Source: Rhodobacteraceae bacterium HLUCCA08 (GTDB lineage: Bacteria > Pseudomonadota > Alphaproteobacteria > Rhodobacterales > Rhodobacteraceae). Taken from it: a stretch of 64,000 nt of DNA. Below, one piece after another: positions 9,085 through 18,100 of this stretch; position 1 is the stretch's first letter, and each line of letters begins with the position of its first letter. The DNA lies in NCBI GenBank assembly GCA_001314655.1, contig LJSF01000006.1, positions 1 through 64,000 on the forward strand. Direction: 5' to 3'. A model generated the notes under the pieces. It was not told where the DNA came from. It saw only the letters and a program-made list of their open reading frames with translations, and did no database searches. The translations under genes and the position numbers were made by a program.

Positions 9085-10043
9085 TTAACCTGAGACATAT
9101 CCGGCAGCCTTGAAGTAGTTCCAGCACTCTTCTGGATCGTAGAGATCGCAGATTGCTCCGATGGCCTCGAAGACCTCGGTGAAGGTTCTTGCCCCGATCC
9201 GTCGCAAGTGGGCTTTCAGCTTTGAATACGCCTGTTCAATGGGGTTCAGATCGGGCGAGTAAGGCGGCAGATAGAGGAACCAGCAGCCGTGGTCGCGCAA
9301 GGCCTGCGCGGCCTCCTTGTTTCGATGCGTGGCGAGGTTATCGAGGATGACGACTGTGCCGGGGGCGATCTCTGGGACCAGCACTTCGCGGATGTAGGCA
9401 GCAAAGGCGGGGCCATCCATTGCGCCCTTGATGACCCATGGTGCGATCAGTGCATCTGGTGTCAGGCCCGCGATCAGTGTCTGCGTTCCCCAGCTCCCAA
9501 AGGGCGCGTCCATCGTCAGGCGCTCGCCTCGTCTGGATCGGCCTCGCAGGCGGGTCAGGTTCGTCTTCACCGCTGTTTCGTCAATGAACACAACGCGCTC
9601 TGGTAAGGCGGCAATGGCAGGCAGGCGGTGCCTGAACCAATCGGCGCGCTGTTGTCTTACCTTGGCGCGACGGCGCTCGGTGGCAACCAGCGACTTTTTT
9701 TGTACGTGAAGCCGAGCCGGGACAGCAGGTTGGCGATGGAGGAGTGGTGCACTTGCACACCCTCTGCCTCGGCCAGCGCATCGCGCAACTCGAAGAGCGT
9801 GATGTCGGGGTCCTGCGCGACAAGCTCCTCAAGGAAGGCCTGATGGGGAGCAAGCTTTCCTTTGCCGCGCGGCGGTCCCTGGCGGGCAGGTTCCGCATGG
9901 CCTTTGGTCCTCACCTGCCGCGCCCAACGCGCGCCTGTTGCCGGTGAAAGTTTCAGGCGCAACGCCGCCGCGCGCCCGCTTAACCCTTCTTCAATATATC
10001 TCTGAAACCGCGTCCTGAGTGCCGAAGGTAAAGGTGCTGACAT
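9085..10043 (-). CDS. IS630-family transposase made by -1 frameshifting
   Basis: Two overlapping frames encode one transposase of about 319 aa. Frame 1 starts at ATG 10043 (MSAPLPSALRTRFQRYIEEG, with GGAGG upstream) and contains the helix-turn-helix DNA-binding half, including GLSGRAAALRLKLSPATGARW. It would stop at 9657. At the A7 run complementary to 9695-9701, a -1 shift joins it to the second frame, which continues KSLVATERRRAKVRQQ and carries the DDE catalytic domain: FIDET, ILDNLATHR and SPDLNPIEQ. Both halves look intact, so the element may be active. Programmed frameshifting on A-rich slippery sites is established for this IS family. Confidence 0.9.
9695..9701 (-). other. A7 slippery site for -1 frameshifting
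   Basis: Seven A residues on the minus strand follow the tyrosine codon TAC, in the register A-AAA-AAA that lets both site tRNAs re-pair after a -1 slip. It lies exactly where the reading frames of the two transposase halves overlap. Transcriptional slippage on the same run is an alternative with the same product. Confidence 0.8.
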
Positions 10044-10195
10044 GATCCATCCTCCCAAACAGGATGAATCACATCTGATGCCTCAAGGGAATCCCCCGCG
10101 ATTCAAGTTCAAACCGAATTACTTTAGGATCGGGGCCCGCCGATCACGCCCGGCGGTTCGCGCCTGACGCGGCGAAGGCCTGGCCTGCGCCCGCC

Positions 10196-11365
10196 TCAGG
10201 GTTCGCGCAGCGCCTCGGAGCCGCGGGTCAGCGGTTTGGTGAGATAATCCAGCACGGTCTTCTGACCGGTATGCAGTTCGACATCCGCGACCAGGCCCGG
10301 GCGCAGGTCGATCTGGGATTGCCGCGCATCAAGATCGGCGGTGTCGACCCGCACCGTCACCCGGTAATGCGGCTCGGCCCGGGGATCGGTCTCGTCGCGG
10401 AAGGTGTCGGCCGAAATCAGCGCGACCTCGCCCGGGATCGTGCCGTAGATCGTGTAATCATAGGCGGTGAACTTGACCGTCGCCGCCTGCCCCGGCACCA
10501 CGCCGGCGATATCCGCGGGGCGCACCCGCGCCTCGACGTTCAACGCGTCGTCGAGCGGGGTGATCTGGGCGATCTCTTCTCCCGGGCGGACCACGCCGCC
10601 GATCGTCGTGACCGCGATCGAATTGACGGTCCCGGCCATCGGCGCGGTGATCGTGGTGCGGCGCAACCGGTCCTCGGCCAGGCGGATGTCCTGGCGCAGC
10701 GTGGCGATCTGCTGCAGCGTTTCGGAATGCTCCGCGGCGCGGTCCAGTTCGGCCCGGGTAACGATCTCGTTCAGCGCGTTCTGCGCATCGGTATGGGCAT
10801 TGCGGGCGCGGGTCACCTCGATCAGGGCGGCCAGGTCGCGGGCATGCAGATCCTCCATCACCGCCAGTTCGCGGGCGGTTTCGGCGACGATGGCCCGGGC
10901 GCCCTCGGTGCGGCTGACGTAATCGGCCTGGCGCGCGGCCAGCAATGCGCGTTCCGAGGCGACGATGTCGGGGCTGTCGGCCTCGAGCACCGGGTCGACC
11001 TCGAAATCGAACATCCCGGCCATCTCGGCCTCGAGCCGCAGGCGGCGCACCTCGGCGGCGATGATCTGGTCGCGCAGCTCCAGCATGCCGGTTTCGAACT
11101 GGGTCGCATCCAGCCGGGCGATCACGTCGCCGGGGGCCACCCTGTCACCTTCCGACACCGCCAGCTCGGCCAGGATGCCGCCTTCGAGGTTCTGGATGAT
11201 CTGCGGCCGGGCGCCCGAGACGACCTGGCCCGGCGCGCGGATGATCTCGTCGAGCGTGGCGAACCTGGCCCAGACCAGAAACAGCAGCACCGAGGCCCCG
11301 ACCAGCCAGATGATCAGCGACGGGCCCCGGGAGCGGCTTTCGAATTCCTGTTCGATCGTCGCCAT
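10196..11365 (-). CDS. HlyD-family type I secretion periplasmic adaptor
   Basis: This 389-aa membrane fusion protein bridges the ABC transporter and the outer-membrane channel of a type I secretion system. It has one N-terminal membrane helix (about residues 17-35, LIIWLVGASVLLFLVWARF). A lipoyl/barrel-sandwich half motif follows (GARPQIIQNLEGGILAELAV), then a long alpha-helical hairpin (about residues 95-235) and a C-terminal beta domain with RPGLVADVELHTGQKTVLDY. Its ATG overlaps the stop codon of the ABC gene (TGATG), so expression is coupled. It is the last gene of the locus, 70 bp from the right end of the IS element. Confidence 0.95.
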   Translation of the reverse strand: MATIEQEFESRSRGPSLIIWLVGASVLLFLVWARFATLDEIIRAPGQVVSGARPQIIQNLEGGILAELAVSEGDRVAPGDVIARLDATQFETGMLELRDQIIAAEVRRLRLEAEMAGMFDFEVDPVLEADSPDIVASERALLAARQADYVSRTEGARAIVAETARELAVMEDLHARDLAALIEVTRARNAHTDAQNALNEIVTRAELDRAAEHSETLQQIATLRQDIRLAEDRLRRTTITAPMAGTVNSIAVTTIGGVVRPGEEIAQITPLDDALNVEARVRPADIAGVVPGQAATVKFTAYDYTIYGTIPGEVALISADTFRDETDPRAEPHYRVTVRVDTADLDARQSQIDLRPGLVADVELHTGQKTVLDYLTKPLTRGSEALREP

Positions 11366-13689
11366 CAGCCGGCCTGCCTGTGTCGGGATTGCAGATGGGC
11401 CAGCACCTCGTCGCGCGGGCCGTCGACGGCCAGCCGGCCCGATTGCAGGATCAGCGTGCGGTCGGCCAGCTGCAGGATCGGCAGCCGGTGGGTGGCGATC
11501 ACCGCGGTGCGGCCCTGCAGCCAGGTGCCCAGCCGGTCGACCAGGGTGCTTTCCAGCGTCTGGTCCAGCGCCGCGGTCGGTTCGTCCAGCAGACAGACGA
11601 CCGGGTCCTGCAACCACAGCCGCGCCCAGCCGATCGACTGGCGCTGGCCGATCGACAGCCCCTCGCCGCCATCGGAAATCGGCAGGTCCAGCCCCTTGGG
11701 ATGGCCCCGCACGAAGGGCCCCAGCCCGGCGAAATCCAGCGCCGCCAGCAGCCGGTCGTCGTCACGTTCCAGAAGCGTCAGGTTCAGGTTTTCGCGCAGG
11801 GTGCCCGAAAACAGCCGCACCTCCTGGCCCAGATAGCCGATCGACCGGCGCAGGTCGCGCGGCATGACCTGGCCCATGTCGACCCCGTCGATCAACACCC
11901 GGCCGCGGGACGGCCGGTAGATGCCCGACAGGAGTTTCAGCAGCGTCGACTTGCCCGACCCGTTCGGCCCCAGCACGGCGATGCGCTGGCCGGGGGTGAT
12001 CTTCAGACCGGGAATGTCCAGCGTCTGGCCGCTGTCCTCGTCATAGGTGAAGGCGATCTCGCGCAGCTCGAACGCGCCGCGCAGGGTATCGCGGCGCAGG
12101 TAGGTGCGGTCCTCGGCCTGGTCCTGTTCGGCCAGGGCGACGGTATCGAGCGCCTCGAGCGCGGCCTTGACGTTGGACCAGCGCGCCAGCGTTGCGGCCA
12201 GCTGCGTGAGCGGGCCCAGGGTGCGGCTGGTCAGGATGCCCACGGCGATGATCGTGCCGACGGTGAATTGCCCGGTGAAGACCAGGAAGGTCCCGGCCAC
12301 GACGGCCGCCACATAGGTGGCCTGCTGCACGCCCTGCGCCCAGAAGGTCAGGGTCGAGGCCAGCTTGCGCTGTTCGGAGGTCGCCAGCGAGGACACGGCG
12401 GACAGTTCCGACCAGAGCCGTTTGAACCGGTCCTCGCCGCGCTGCGCCTTGATCGTGTCGGCCTCGTAGATCACCTCGTGCAGCAGCTTGTTGGACTTGA
12501 CCGACGCGCCCTGGGTCTGCTGCGTCAGGGCGATCATGCGTTTCTGCAGAAAGAACCCGGGCAGCACCATCAGCACGGCGCCGACGAACAGCACCCAGAC
12601 CACATGGCCGCCGATCGCCGCCACCAGGGCCAGGAACAGCACGATGAACGGCAGGTCGGTCAGGGTGCCGATGGTCGAGGCGGTGAAGAATTCGCGCACC
12701 GAGGAGAATTCGCGCACCGCCGAGAACAGACCCGACGGGGTCTGGCCGAGGCCGCGTTTCATGCCCAGAAGCCGGTCCATCAGCAGCGCCTGCACCTTGA
12801 GCTCGATCCGCCGGCCGGCGCCGTCCATCAGCCGGGCGCGGGCGATGCGCAGAAAGGCCTCCAGCAACATCGCCAACCCGGCCCCGATCGCCAGGACCCA
12901 AAGCGTGGCGGTGCTCTGGTGCGGGATCACCCGGTCGTAGACCTGCAGCGAAAACAGCGCCACGGCCACGGCCAGCAGGTTGGCGACGAAGCTGCCCAGG
13001 GCGACCTCGGCGATGTGGCGGCGAAAGCCCAGCAGCTCGCCCCAGAACCAATGGCGGGTCCGGCGGTCCCGGGCGTGTTTGCGGCGCAGGTCGTCGACCC
13101 GGACATCGGCGCGCAACACCAGACCGCCGAAAAACGGGGTGAATTCGGCCAGCGGCACCTCGGCGCGGTTGCCCTTGCAGGTGGTATCGAAGATCAGCAC
13201 CGCATCCTCGGTCTGGTCCAGAACCAGCAGGATCTGGCCCGAGGTCATCTCGACCAGGGCCGGCCAAAGCTCGGGCCGCGGCGCCGCGACCCGGGCGATC
13301 GAGGTGACCAGGCCGGCCGCCCGCATCGCATCGGCGATGGTGTCGGGGCGGATCCTGTCCTCGGTCCCCAGCGCCTCGAGCAGGTCGGCCCGGGACAGGT
13401 CGCAGCCCAGCAGGCCGGCATAGGTTGCGGCCAGGTCGGCGCGGTGCCGGGCGTGGTCGGAAAAGCGGTTATCGGGCTGCGGCGGCGGAGGCCCCGGCTC
13501 GGGGGCCGGGGCGGGTTGGGCGGCACGCGGCGCCGGCTGTGCCACCGAGGCGGGATCGGCGGCACGCGGCCCCGGCTCTGCGGCCGGGGCGGGGTCGAGG
13601 GCGGCGGCGGCGGCGGGCGCCGAGGTGCTGCGCCGGATGCGGGCGCCGCGGGCCTTGTGCAGGTCGAAGCTGAGGACCGGGCCGCTCAC
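11365..13689 (-). CDS. Type I secretion ABC transporter with C39-like domain
   Basis: This 774-aa protein is the inner-membrane exporter that energises adhesin secretion. A Pro/Ala-rich low-complexity leader (about residues 20-75) is followed by a C39-peptidase-like domain (about 75-200), in which no catalytic Cys-His pair is apparent, as in LapB-type exporters. Next come the membrane domain (about 225-510) and the nucleotide-binding domain, with Walker A GPNGSGKS, signature LSIGQRQ, Walker B VVCLLDEPT and the switch histidine in IATHR. The start is GTG at 13689, overlapping the TGA of the upstream TolC-like gene by 3 bases. Two GC-rich palindromes lie in the leader-coding part. Confidence 0.95.
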   Translation of the reverse strand: MSGPVLSFDLHKARGARIRRSTSAPAAAAALDPAPAAEPGPRAADPASVAQPAPRAAQPAPAPEPGPPPPQPDNRFSDHARHRADLAATYAGLLGCDLSRADLLEALGTEDRIRPDTIADAMRAAGLVTSIARVAAPRPELWPALVEMTSGQILLVLDQTEDAVLIFDTTCKGNRAEVPLAEFTPFFGGLVLRADVRVDDLRRKHARDRRTRHWFWGELLGFRRHIAEVALGSFVANLLAVAVALFSLQVYDRVIPHQSTATLWVLAIGAGLAMLLEAFLRIARARLMDGAGRRIELKVQALLMDRLLGMKRGLGQTPSGLFSAVREFSSVREFFTASTIGTLTDLPFIVLFLALVAAIGGHVVWVLFVGAVLMVLPGFFLQKRMIALTQQTQGASVKSNKLLHEVIYEADTIKAQRGEDRFKRLWSELSAVSSLATSEQRKLASTLTFWAQGVQQATYVAAVVAGTFLVFTGQFTVGTIIAVGILTSRTLGPLTQLAATLARWSNVKAALEALDTVALAEQDQAEDRTYLRRDTLRGAFELREIAFTYDEDSGQTLDIPGLKITPGQRIAVLGPNGSGKSTLLKLLSGIYRPSRGRVLIDGVDMGQVMPRDLRRSIGYLGQEVRLFSGTLRENLNLTLLERDDDRLLAALDFAGLGPFVRGHPKGLDLPISDGGEGLSIGQRQSIGWARLWLQDPVVCLLDEPTAALDQTLESTLVDRLGTWLQGRTAVIATHRLPILQLADRTLILQSGRLAVDGPRDEVLAHLQSRHRQAG
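13491..13512. repeat. Palindrome resembling hairpin 1 of the dispersed repeat, within the ABC gene
   Basis: Arms GCCCCGGC (13491-13498) and GCCGGGGC (13505-13512) pair perfectly around a 6-base loop. Read on the minus strand the loop is CCCCGA, the same as in hairpin 1 of the repeat inside pepN. It encodes part of the Pro/Ala linker of the transporter. A GC-rich linker could produce this by chance. Confidence 0.45.
13568..13589. repeat. Second palindrome in the ABC linker
   Basis: The same 8-bp arms, GCCCCGGC (13568-13575) and GCCGGGGC (13582-13589), recur 77 bp from the first copy around a different 6-base loop. Together they give the linker its repeated PAPxxEPGPxxA pattern. Local duplication within the linker is the simplest explanation. 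Confidence 0.4.
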
Positions 13690-15011
13690 ATCGCTTCTCC
13701 GTCGACCAGGGCACCATAGAGCGCGGCGATCTGCAGCTCGACCCGGGCGACCTGATAGGGCAGTTCCACGGCGCGCCGTTCGGCGGCGAGCCGGGTTTCC
13801 AGCACCCCCACCAGTTCGGGCACGCTGCGCAGCCCGGCGCGCTGCTGATCGGCGAAGGCGGCGAAATTGGCGCGGGCCTGGTCGGCCAGCACCTGCGCCT
13901 CGGCCGCTTCGCGACGCAGCCGATCCAGATCGGCATTCAGTTGGGCCAGCCGGCGCTGGGCCTGCTCGCCCGCCTCGCCGACCCGTGCCTGTGCGGCCTC
14001 GGCCACCGCGTCGGTGGCGCGCAGATCGGCGCCCAGGCCCAGACCGATGCCGCCCGGACTGCCCGCGTTCAGCGTGGCGCCGGCATTGCCGGCGCTGTCG
14101 ACACTGCCGCGCAGGCCCAGGCTGGGCAGCAGACCGGCGCGGGCGGCGCGGGCCTCGGCCTCGGCCCGGCTTGCCTCGGCGTCGGCCTTCATCACCGACA
14201 GCGCCACCAGGTTGGCGTCGGGCGGGCGGATATCGGCCAGGCCGGAGATCCCGTCCAGCGGCGCGGCGGACATCGCCGCCAGTTCGGCGCGCGCCGCGGC
14301 GACCACGGCCCGGTCGGACGCCAGGTCGGACCGCATCTGCGCCAGCTTCTGCCGCACCAGGTTCAGGTCGGCGCGATCATCGACCCCGGCCGCGACCCGT
14401 TCGGACATGACGTATTCGTAGCGCTCCATCTGCCCCAGAGCGGTCTCGATCGCGGCGGCGCGGGCGGATGCGGCCTCGGCATCGAGGTAAAGCTCCAGCC
14501 CGGTCAGCACCCTGGCATTGCTGTCCTGGGCCAGGGCGACGGCGGCGACCTCCACATCGGCCATGGCGAAATCGCGTTCCGCCTTGCGGCCGCCGTTGTC
14601 GAACAGCACCGCATCGACCACCAGCGAGGCGACCATGTCACCCATGTCCGACAGCGACACATTCGGCCCCAGACGGGGCAGCCAGTTGCGTGATCGCGCC
14701 TCGGAGCGCAGCATGGCGGCCCGCAGTTCGGCCTCGGCGGCGCGGGAATTGGCGGCCATCACCGATTGCGAAATCGGGTCGTAGCCGGTGCCGGCCAGCA
14801 CCGAGCGGCGGTTCAGCAGGGTGTCGATGGTTTCGGAGGTGGAACCATCGGCGCGGGTCGCGTCAAGCGCCGGGCGCGCCGGATCGGACGATGCCGCATC
14901 CATGCCCCCTGCCCCCCGCGTCGGCAGGTCGATCTGCCCGCAGGCGCCGATCAGGGCCAGGGCGAGGATCGCCCCGCCTGCCCGCGTCCTTCGAAATACC
15001 CGTCGCACCAC
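13686..15011 (-). CDS. TolC-family outer-membrane lipoprotein
   Basis: This protein of about 441 aa has the outer-membrane efflux (TolC/OprM) fold, seen as two repeated helical stretches rich in Ala, Glu and Arg and separated by beta-like segments. It begins with a lipoprotein signal peptide (RRTRAGGAILALALIGAC; the lipobox ends at Cys 24 from the chosen start), so it is a lipid-anchored channel. The start is uncertain: GTG 15011 or GTG 15008 fit the signal peptide, whereas the upstream ATG at 15095 would place a long non-signal extension in front. It completes the tripartite secretion system with the ABC and HlyD genes downstream, which overlap it in tandem. Confidence 0.88.
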   Translation of the reverse strand: MVRRVFRRTRAGGAILALALIGACGQIDLPTRGAGGMDAASSDPARPALDATRADGSTSETIDTLLNRRSVLAGTGYDPISQSVMAANSRAAEAELRAAMLRSEARSRNWLPRLGPNVSLSDMGDMVASLVVDAVLFDNGGRKAERDFAMADVEVAAVALAQDSNARVLTGLELYLDAEAASARAAAIETALGQMERYEYVMSERVAAGVDDRADLNLVRQKLAQMRSDLASDRAVVAAARAELAAMSAAPLDGISGLADIRPPDANLVALSVMKADAEASRAEAEARAARAGLLPSLGLRGSVDSAGNAGATLNAGSPGGIGLGLGADLRATDAVAEAAQARVGEAGEQAQRRLAQLNADLDRLRREAAEAQVLADQARANFAAFADQQRAGLRSVPELVGVLETRLAAERRAVELPYQVARVELQIAALYGALVDGEAM

Positions 15012-15083
15012 TGACCCGCCCCCTGGTCCTTTCGCCGCCGGCGCGGGCCGGTTCGTCCGGCCCTGCGCCACTTGCCGTTGGAG

Positions 15084-15104
15084 GTCCCGGGTCAAGCCCG
15101 GGAC
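15084..15104. repeat. Dispersed palindromic repeat, hairpin 2 type
   Basis: Perfect 8-bp arms GTCCCGGG (15084-15091) and CCCGGGAC (15097-15104) surround the loop TCAAG. The flanks GAG and GGG on either side match the copy at 30001-30027 with a single loop difference. It lies in the 101-bp spacer between the adhesin stop codon and the TolC-like gene. There it could protect or attenuate the mRNA and uncouple adhesin from exporter levels. Confidence 0.75.
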
Positions 15105-15112
15105 GGGTAGCC

Positions 15113-18100
15113 CTAGTAGACCACCGACACGCCCTGTTCGACATAGACGGTGCCGTCGTCGCCGAGGCTGTAGATGTCGTAATCGACCCCGTCGATCCGC
15201 TCGGATCCGCCGCGTTCCGCCCCCGAAATGGTGACCGTGTCGTCGGAATTGCCCAGCACCTTCAGCGCGTTGTCGCCATTGGTGATCGCGGCCAGGTCCT
15301 GCGCGGTGATCGTGAGCGCGCTGTCCTTGGCATAGCTCAGATCGATCGCGCCCAGTTCGACCTGGTCGAGCCCGGCCAGATCGACGATTTCGGTTCCCGC
15401 CTCTTCCAGCACCACCAGGGTCGAGGTCGCATTGCCCGCCGCGTCGGTATCGGTCACCACCAGGTGGCTGCCATCCGGGATCGCGCTGTCGAAGTTGAAC
15501 AGCATCTCGCCCCAGGGCAGCGTGCCGCCATCGGTCGAGGTCTTGAGCACCCGCAGCGATCCGTCATTGCCCAACTCCGAAATGGTGAGGTTCGGATTGA
15601 CCTCGGTGCCGAGATATTCCACCCCGCCGGGCGTGACGGTGACGCTTTCGATGCCCGGCGCGTCGGGGGCCTCGGTATCGACATGGAAGGTGTCGGTGAT
15701 CGTTTCGCGGTTGCCCACCGCGTCGGTCGCCTCGATGCTGACCACGGCGTCATAGGTGCCGCCCGGCACCTCGCCCGCGCCGTAGCTGACAGACCAGTTG
15801 CCGCCCGCGTCGACGCTGGCCGCGCGGCGCAGCCCCTCGAAGGTGACGAAGACGGTGGAGCCGACCTCGACCGTGCCGGTCAGGGTGATCCCGTCGGCGG
15901 CCTCGGCGGCGTTGACCACGTCGTCGCCCTCGACCGGACCGGCGGCGGTCAGTTCGTTCACGATGGTGTCGATCTGCACCTGTTTCGAGATATCGGCCAC
16001 ATTGCCCGCCGGATCGGTGGCGATCACGGTCAGGGCCTGGGTGCTTTCGCCGCCGGGAATGGCGCCGGCCGGGAAATCCGCCGACCAGGTGCCGTTGCCC
16101 TGCGCGGTCACGGTCCTGGTGGTGCCGGCGAAGTCGACGTCGACGGTCGAGCCCGGCTCCACCGTGCCGGTCACGGTAAAGCCGTTGGCGGCCTCGGCGC
16201 CCGAGATCACGTCATCGCCCTCGACCGGGCCGGCAAAGCCCAGGTTGTCGACGAAGGTGTCGATCCGGACGCTGTCGGTGACGTCCTTGTGATTGCCCGC
16301 CGCGTCGGTGATCGAGGCCTTGATGTCGGACATGTATTGCCCGTCGGGGATCACGGCCTTGGGAAAGGTGGTCTGCCAGCTGCCGTCGCCCTGGGCCACG
16401 ACCTGCCGGGTCGCGTCGCCCAGTTCGACGGTGACGGTCAGGCCCGGCGTCGCGGTGCCCGAGATGATCACGCCATCGGCGGCTTCGGCGGCATTGACCA
16501 CGTCGTCGCCCTCGATCGGCTCGGGGGACAGGGTCAGGTCACCGGCGACGGTGTCGACGCGGACCGCTTCGGTCAGTTCGGAGGTGTTGCCGGCGGCATC
16601 GGTCGCGGTGATCTCGAGCGACGTGTCGTATTCGCCCTCCGGCAGGGTGCCCGGCGCGAAGGTGACCTGCCAATTGCCGGCGCCGTCGACGGTTGCTGCC
16701 TGGCTGGTGCCGTGCAGGGTGACCTGCACGGTCGAGCCGGGCTCGACAACGCCGCTCAGCGCGATCGGCTGGCCGTTCTCGTCGAAATTCACCACGCCAT
16801 CGCCGCCCGGCAGGGCCGAGGTCAGGTCGAGTTCGTTGACATAGGTGTCGACGGTGATCGTGGTTTCGGCGCTGGCGCTGTTGCCCGCCGCATCGGTCGC
16901 GACGACGCCGACGGCGACGTCGGTTTCGCCCTGCGGCACCTCGGTCGAGGCGTAATCGACGGCCCAGGTGCCGTCGCCCGACAGGGTCGCGGCGCGGGTG
17001 ATGCCGTTGAAGGTCACCAGAACCTCGGTCGTATCGGCGGCCATGGTCCCGGTCAGGGTCAACCCCTCGGCCCGTTCGTCGAAATTGATGACGCCATCGC
17101 CGCCGGGCTGGCCCGGGTCGATGCCGACCATCATCTCGGTATCCACATGAACCATGCCCGTGGTGCTGGCGGTATTGCCGGCCGGATCGGTCGCGGTCAC
17201 GCTGATCTCGGCGTCATAGGTGCCCTCGGCGATCTCGGAGGCGGTCCAGGTGGCCGACCAGCCGCCCTCGGCGGTGGCGGTCACGGTCTTTTCGACCCCG
17301 TCCAGCGCGACGACGACCGTGGCGCCCGGCTGGGCGCTGCCCGACAGGGTCAGGCCGGCGTCGTATTCGACCGCCGACAGGATGTCGTCCCCGGCGATCG
17401 GCGCATCGAGCGAGACCGAGGTGACGGTATCGACGACCACCGTATCGGTAAGCGAGGTCGTGTTGCCGACCGCATCGGTGGCGGTGACGCTGACCTCCAG
17501 ATCGTATTCGCCGCCGGCGATCACGCCGGGCTCCAGCGTCAGGCTCCAGTCGGTGCCGGTGACGGTCGCGTCGTAGTCCACGCCGTCGATGGTGACGATG
17601 ACCGTGGCGCCCGCCTCGACGGTGCCGGTGAAGGTGGTGCCGTCTTCGGCCTCGACCGCGTTGATCACCCCGTCGCCCTCGACCGCATCGGCATCGAAGG
17701 TCAGCGCCACCTCGGTATCCAGGACCAGGGTGTCGGTGACGGTGGTTTCGCCGTTGTCGTTGGCGATGGTCACGACCACCTCGGTCTCGCGCTCGCCGCC
17801 GGGCACGTCATCGGGATCGAACACGACCTGCCATTCGCCCTGATCGTCCACAACGGTGGTTTCGGTCACGCCGTCGACGACGACCGAAACCTCGCCCCCC
17901 GGGGTGCCGGTGCCGTCGATCTCGATCCCGTCGAGGTAATCGTCCTCGTTGACCACATGGTCGGTGCTGCCGGTGCCGCCGGTGATGTCGACCTCGGGCG
18001 CTGCCGGCGTGCCGTTGCCCCCACCCGGGATCAGCGTCGTCGCGGCGATCGCCGCGGTCCCCAGACCCAGTGTCGACAAGCCGCCCAGGCCCAGAAGACC

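Larger units (their letters stand above)
9072..10124 (-). mobile_element. IS630-family insertion sequence, apparently intact
   Basis: A 1053-bp element is flanked by TA dinucleotides at 9070-9071 and 10125-10126, the target duplication typical of IS630/Tc1-mariner elements. Imperfect terminal inverted repeats lie at 9072-9093 and 10103-10124 (14 of 22 positions agree, sharing AAG, TTCG, T, AAC and TGA in register). The single transposase gene fills the element on the minus strand. The reconstructed empty site reads GCTAGG, containing CTAG, the preferred IS630 target. The left end overlaps the stop codon of the SulP gene. The ends were placed by eye and could shift by a base or two. Confidence 0.88.

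Noticed and set aside
9085-10043. Transposase as a frameshifted pseudogene
   Set aside because: The frames meet at an A7 slippery run and the -1 fusion restores all motifs, as is known for IS630 elements.
9065-10132. GGATCG on both sides of the IS as a longer target duplication
   Set aside because: IS630 elements duplicate only TA; the GGATCG words stand at different distances from the two ends (left copy separated from the TA by a C) and are best seen as a pre-existing direct repeat around the target.
11380-13719. A 779-codon plus-strand frame opposite the ABC exporter
   Set aside because: The minus strand has intact Walker, signature and switch motifs; the plus frame is Gln/Arg-rich noise.
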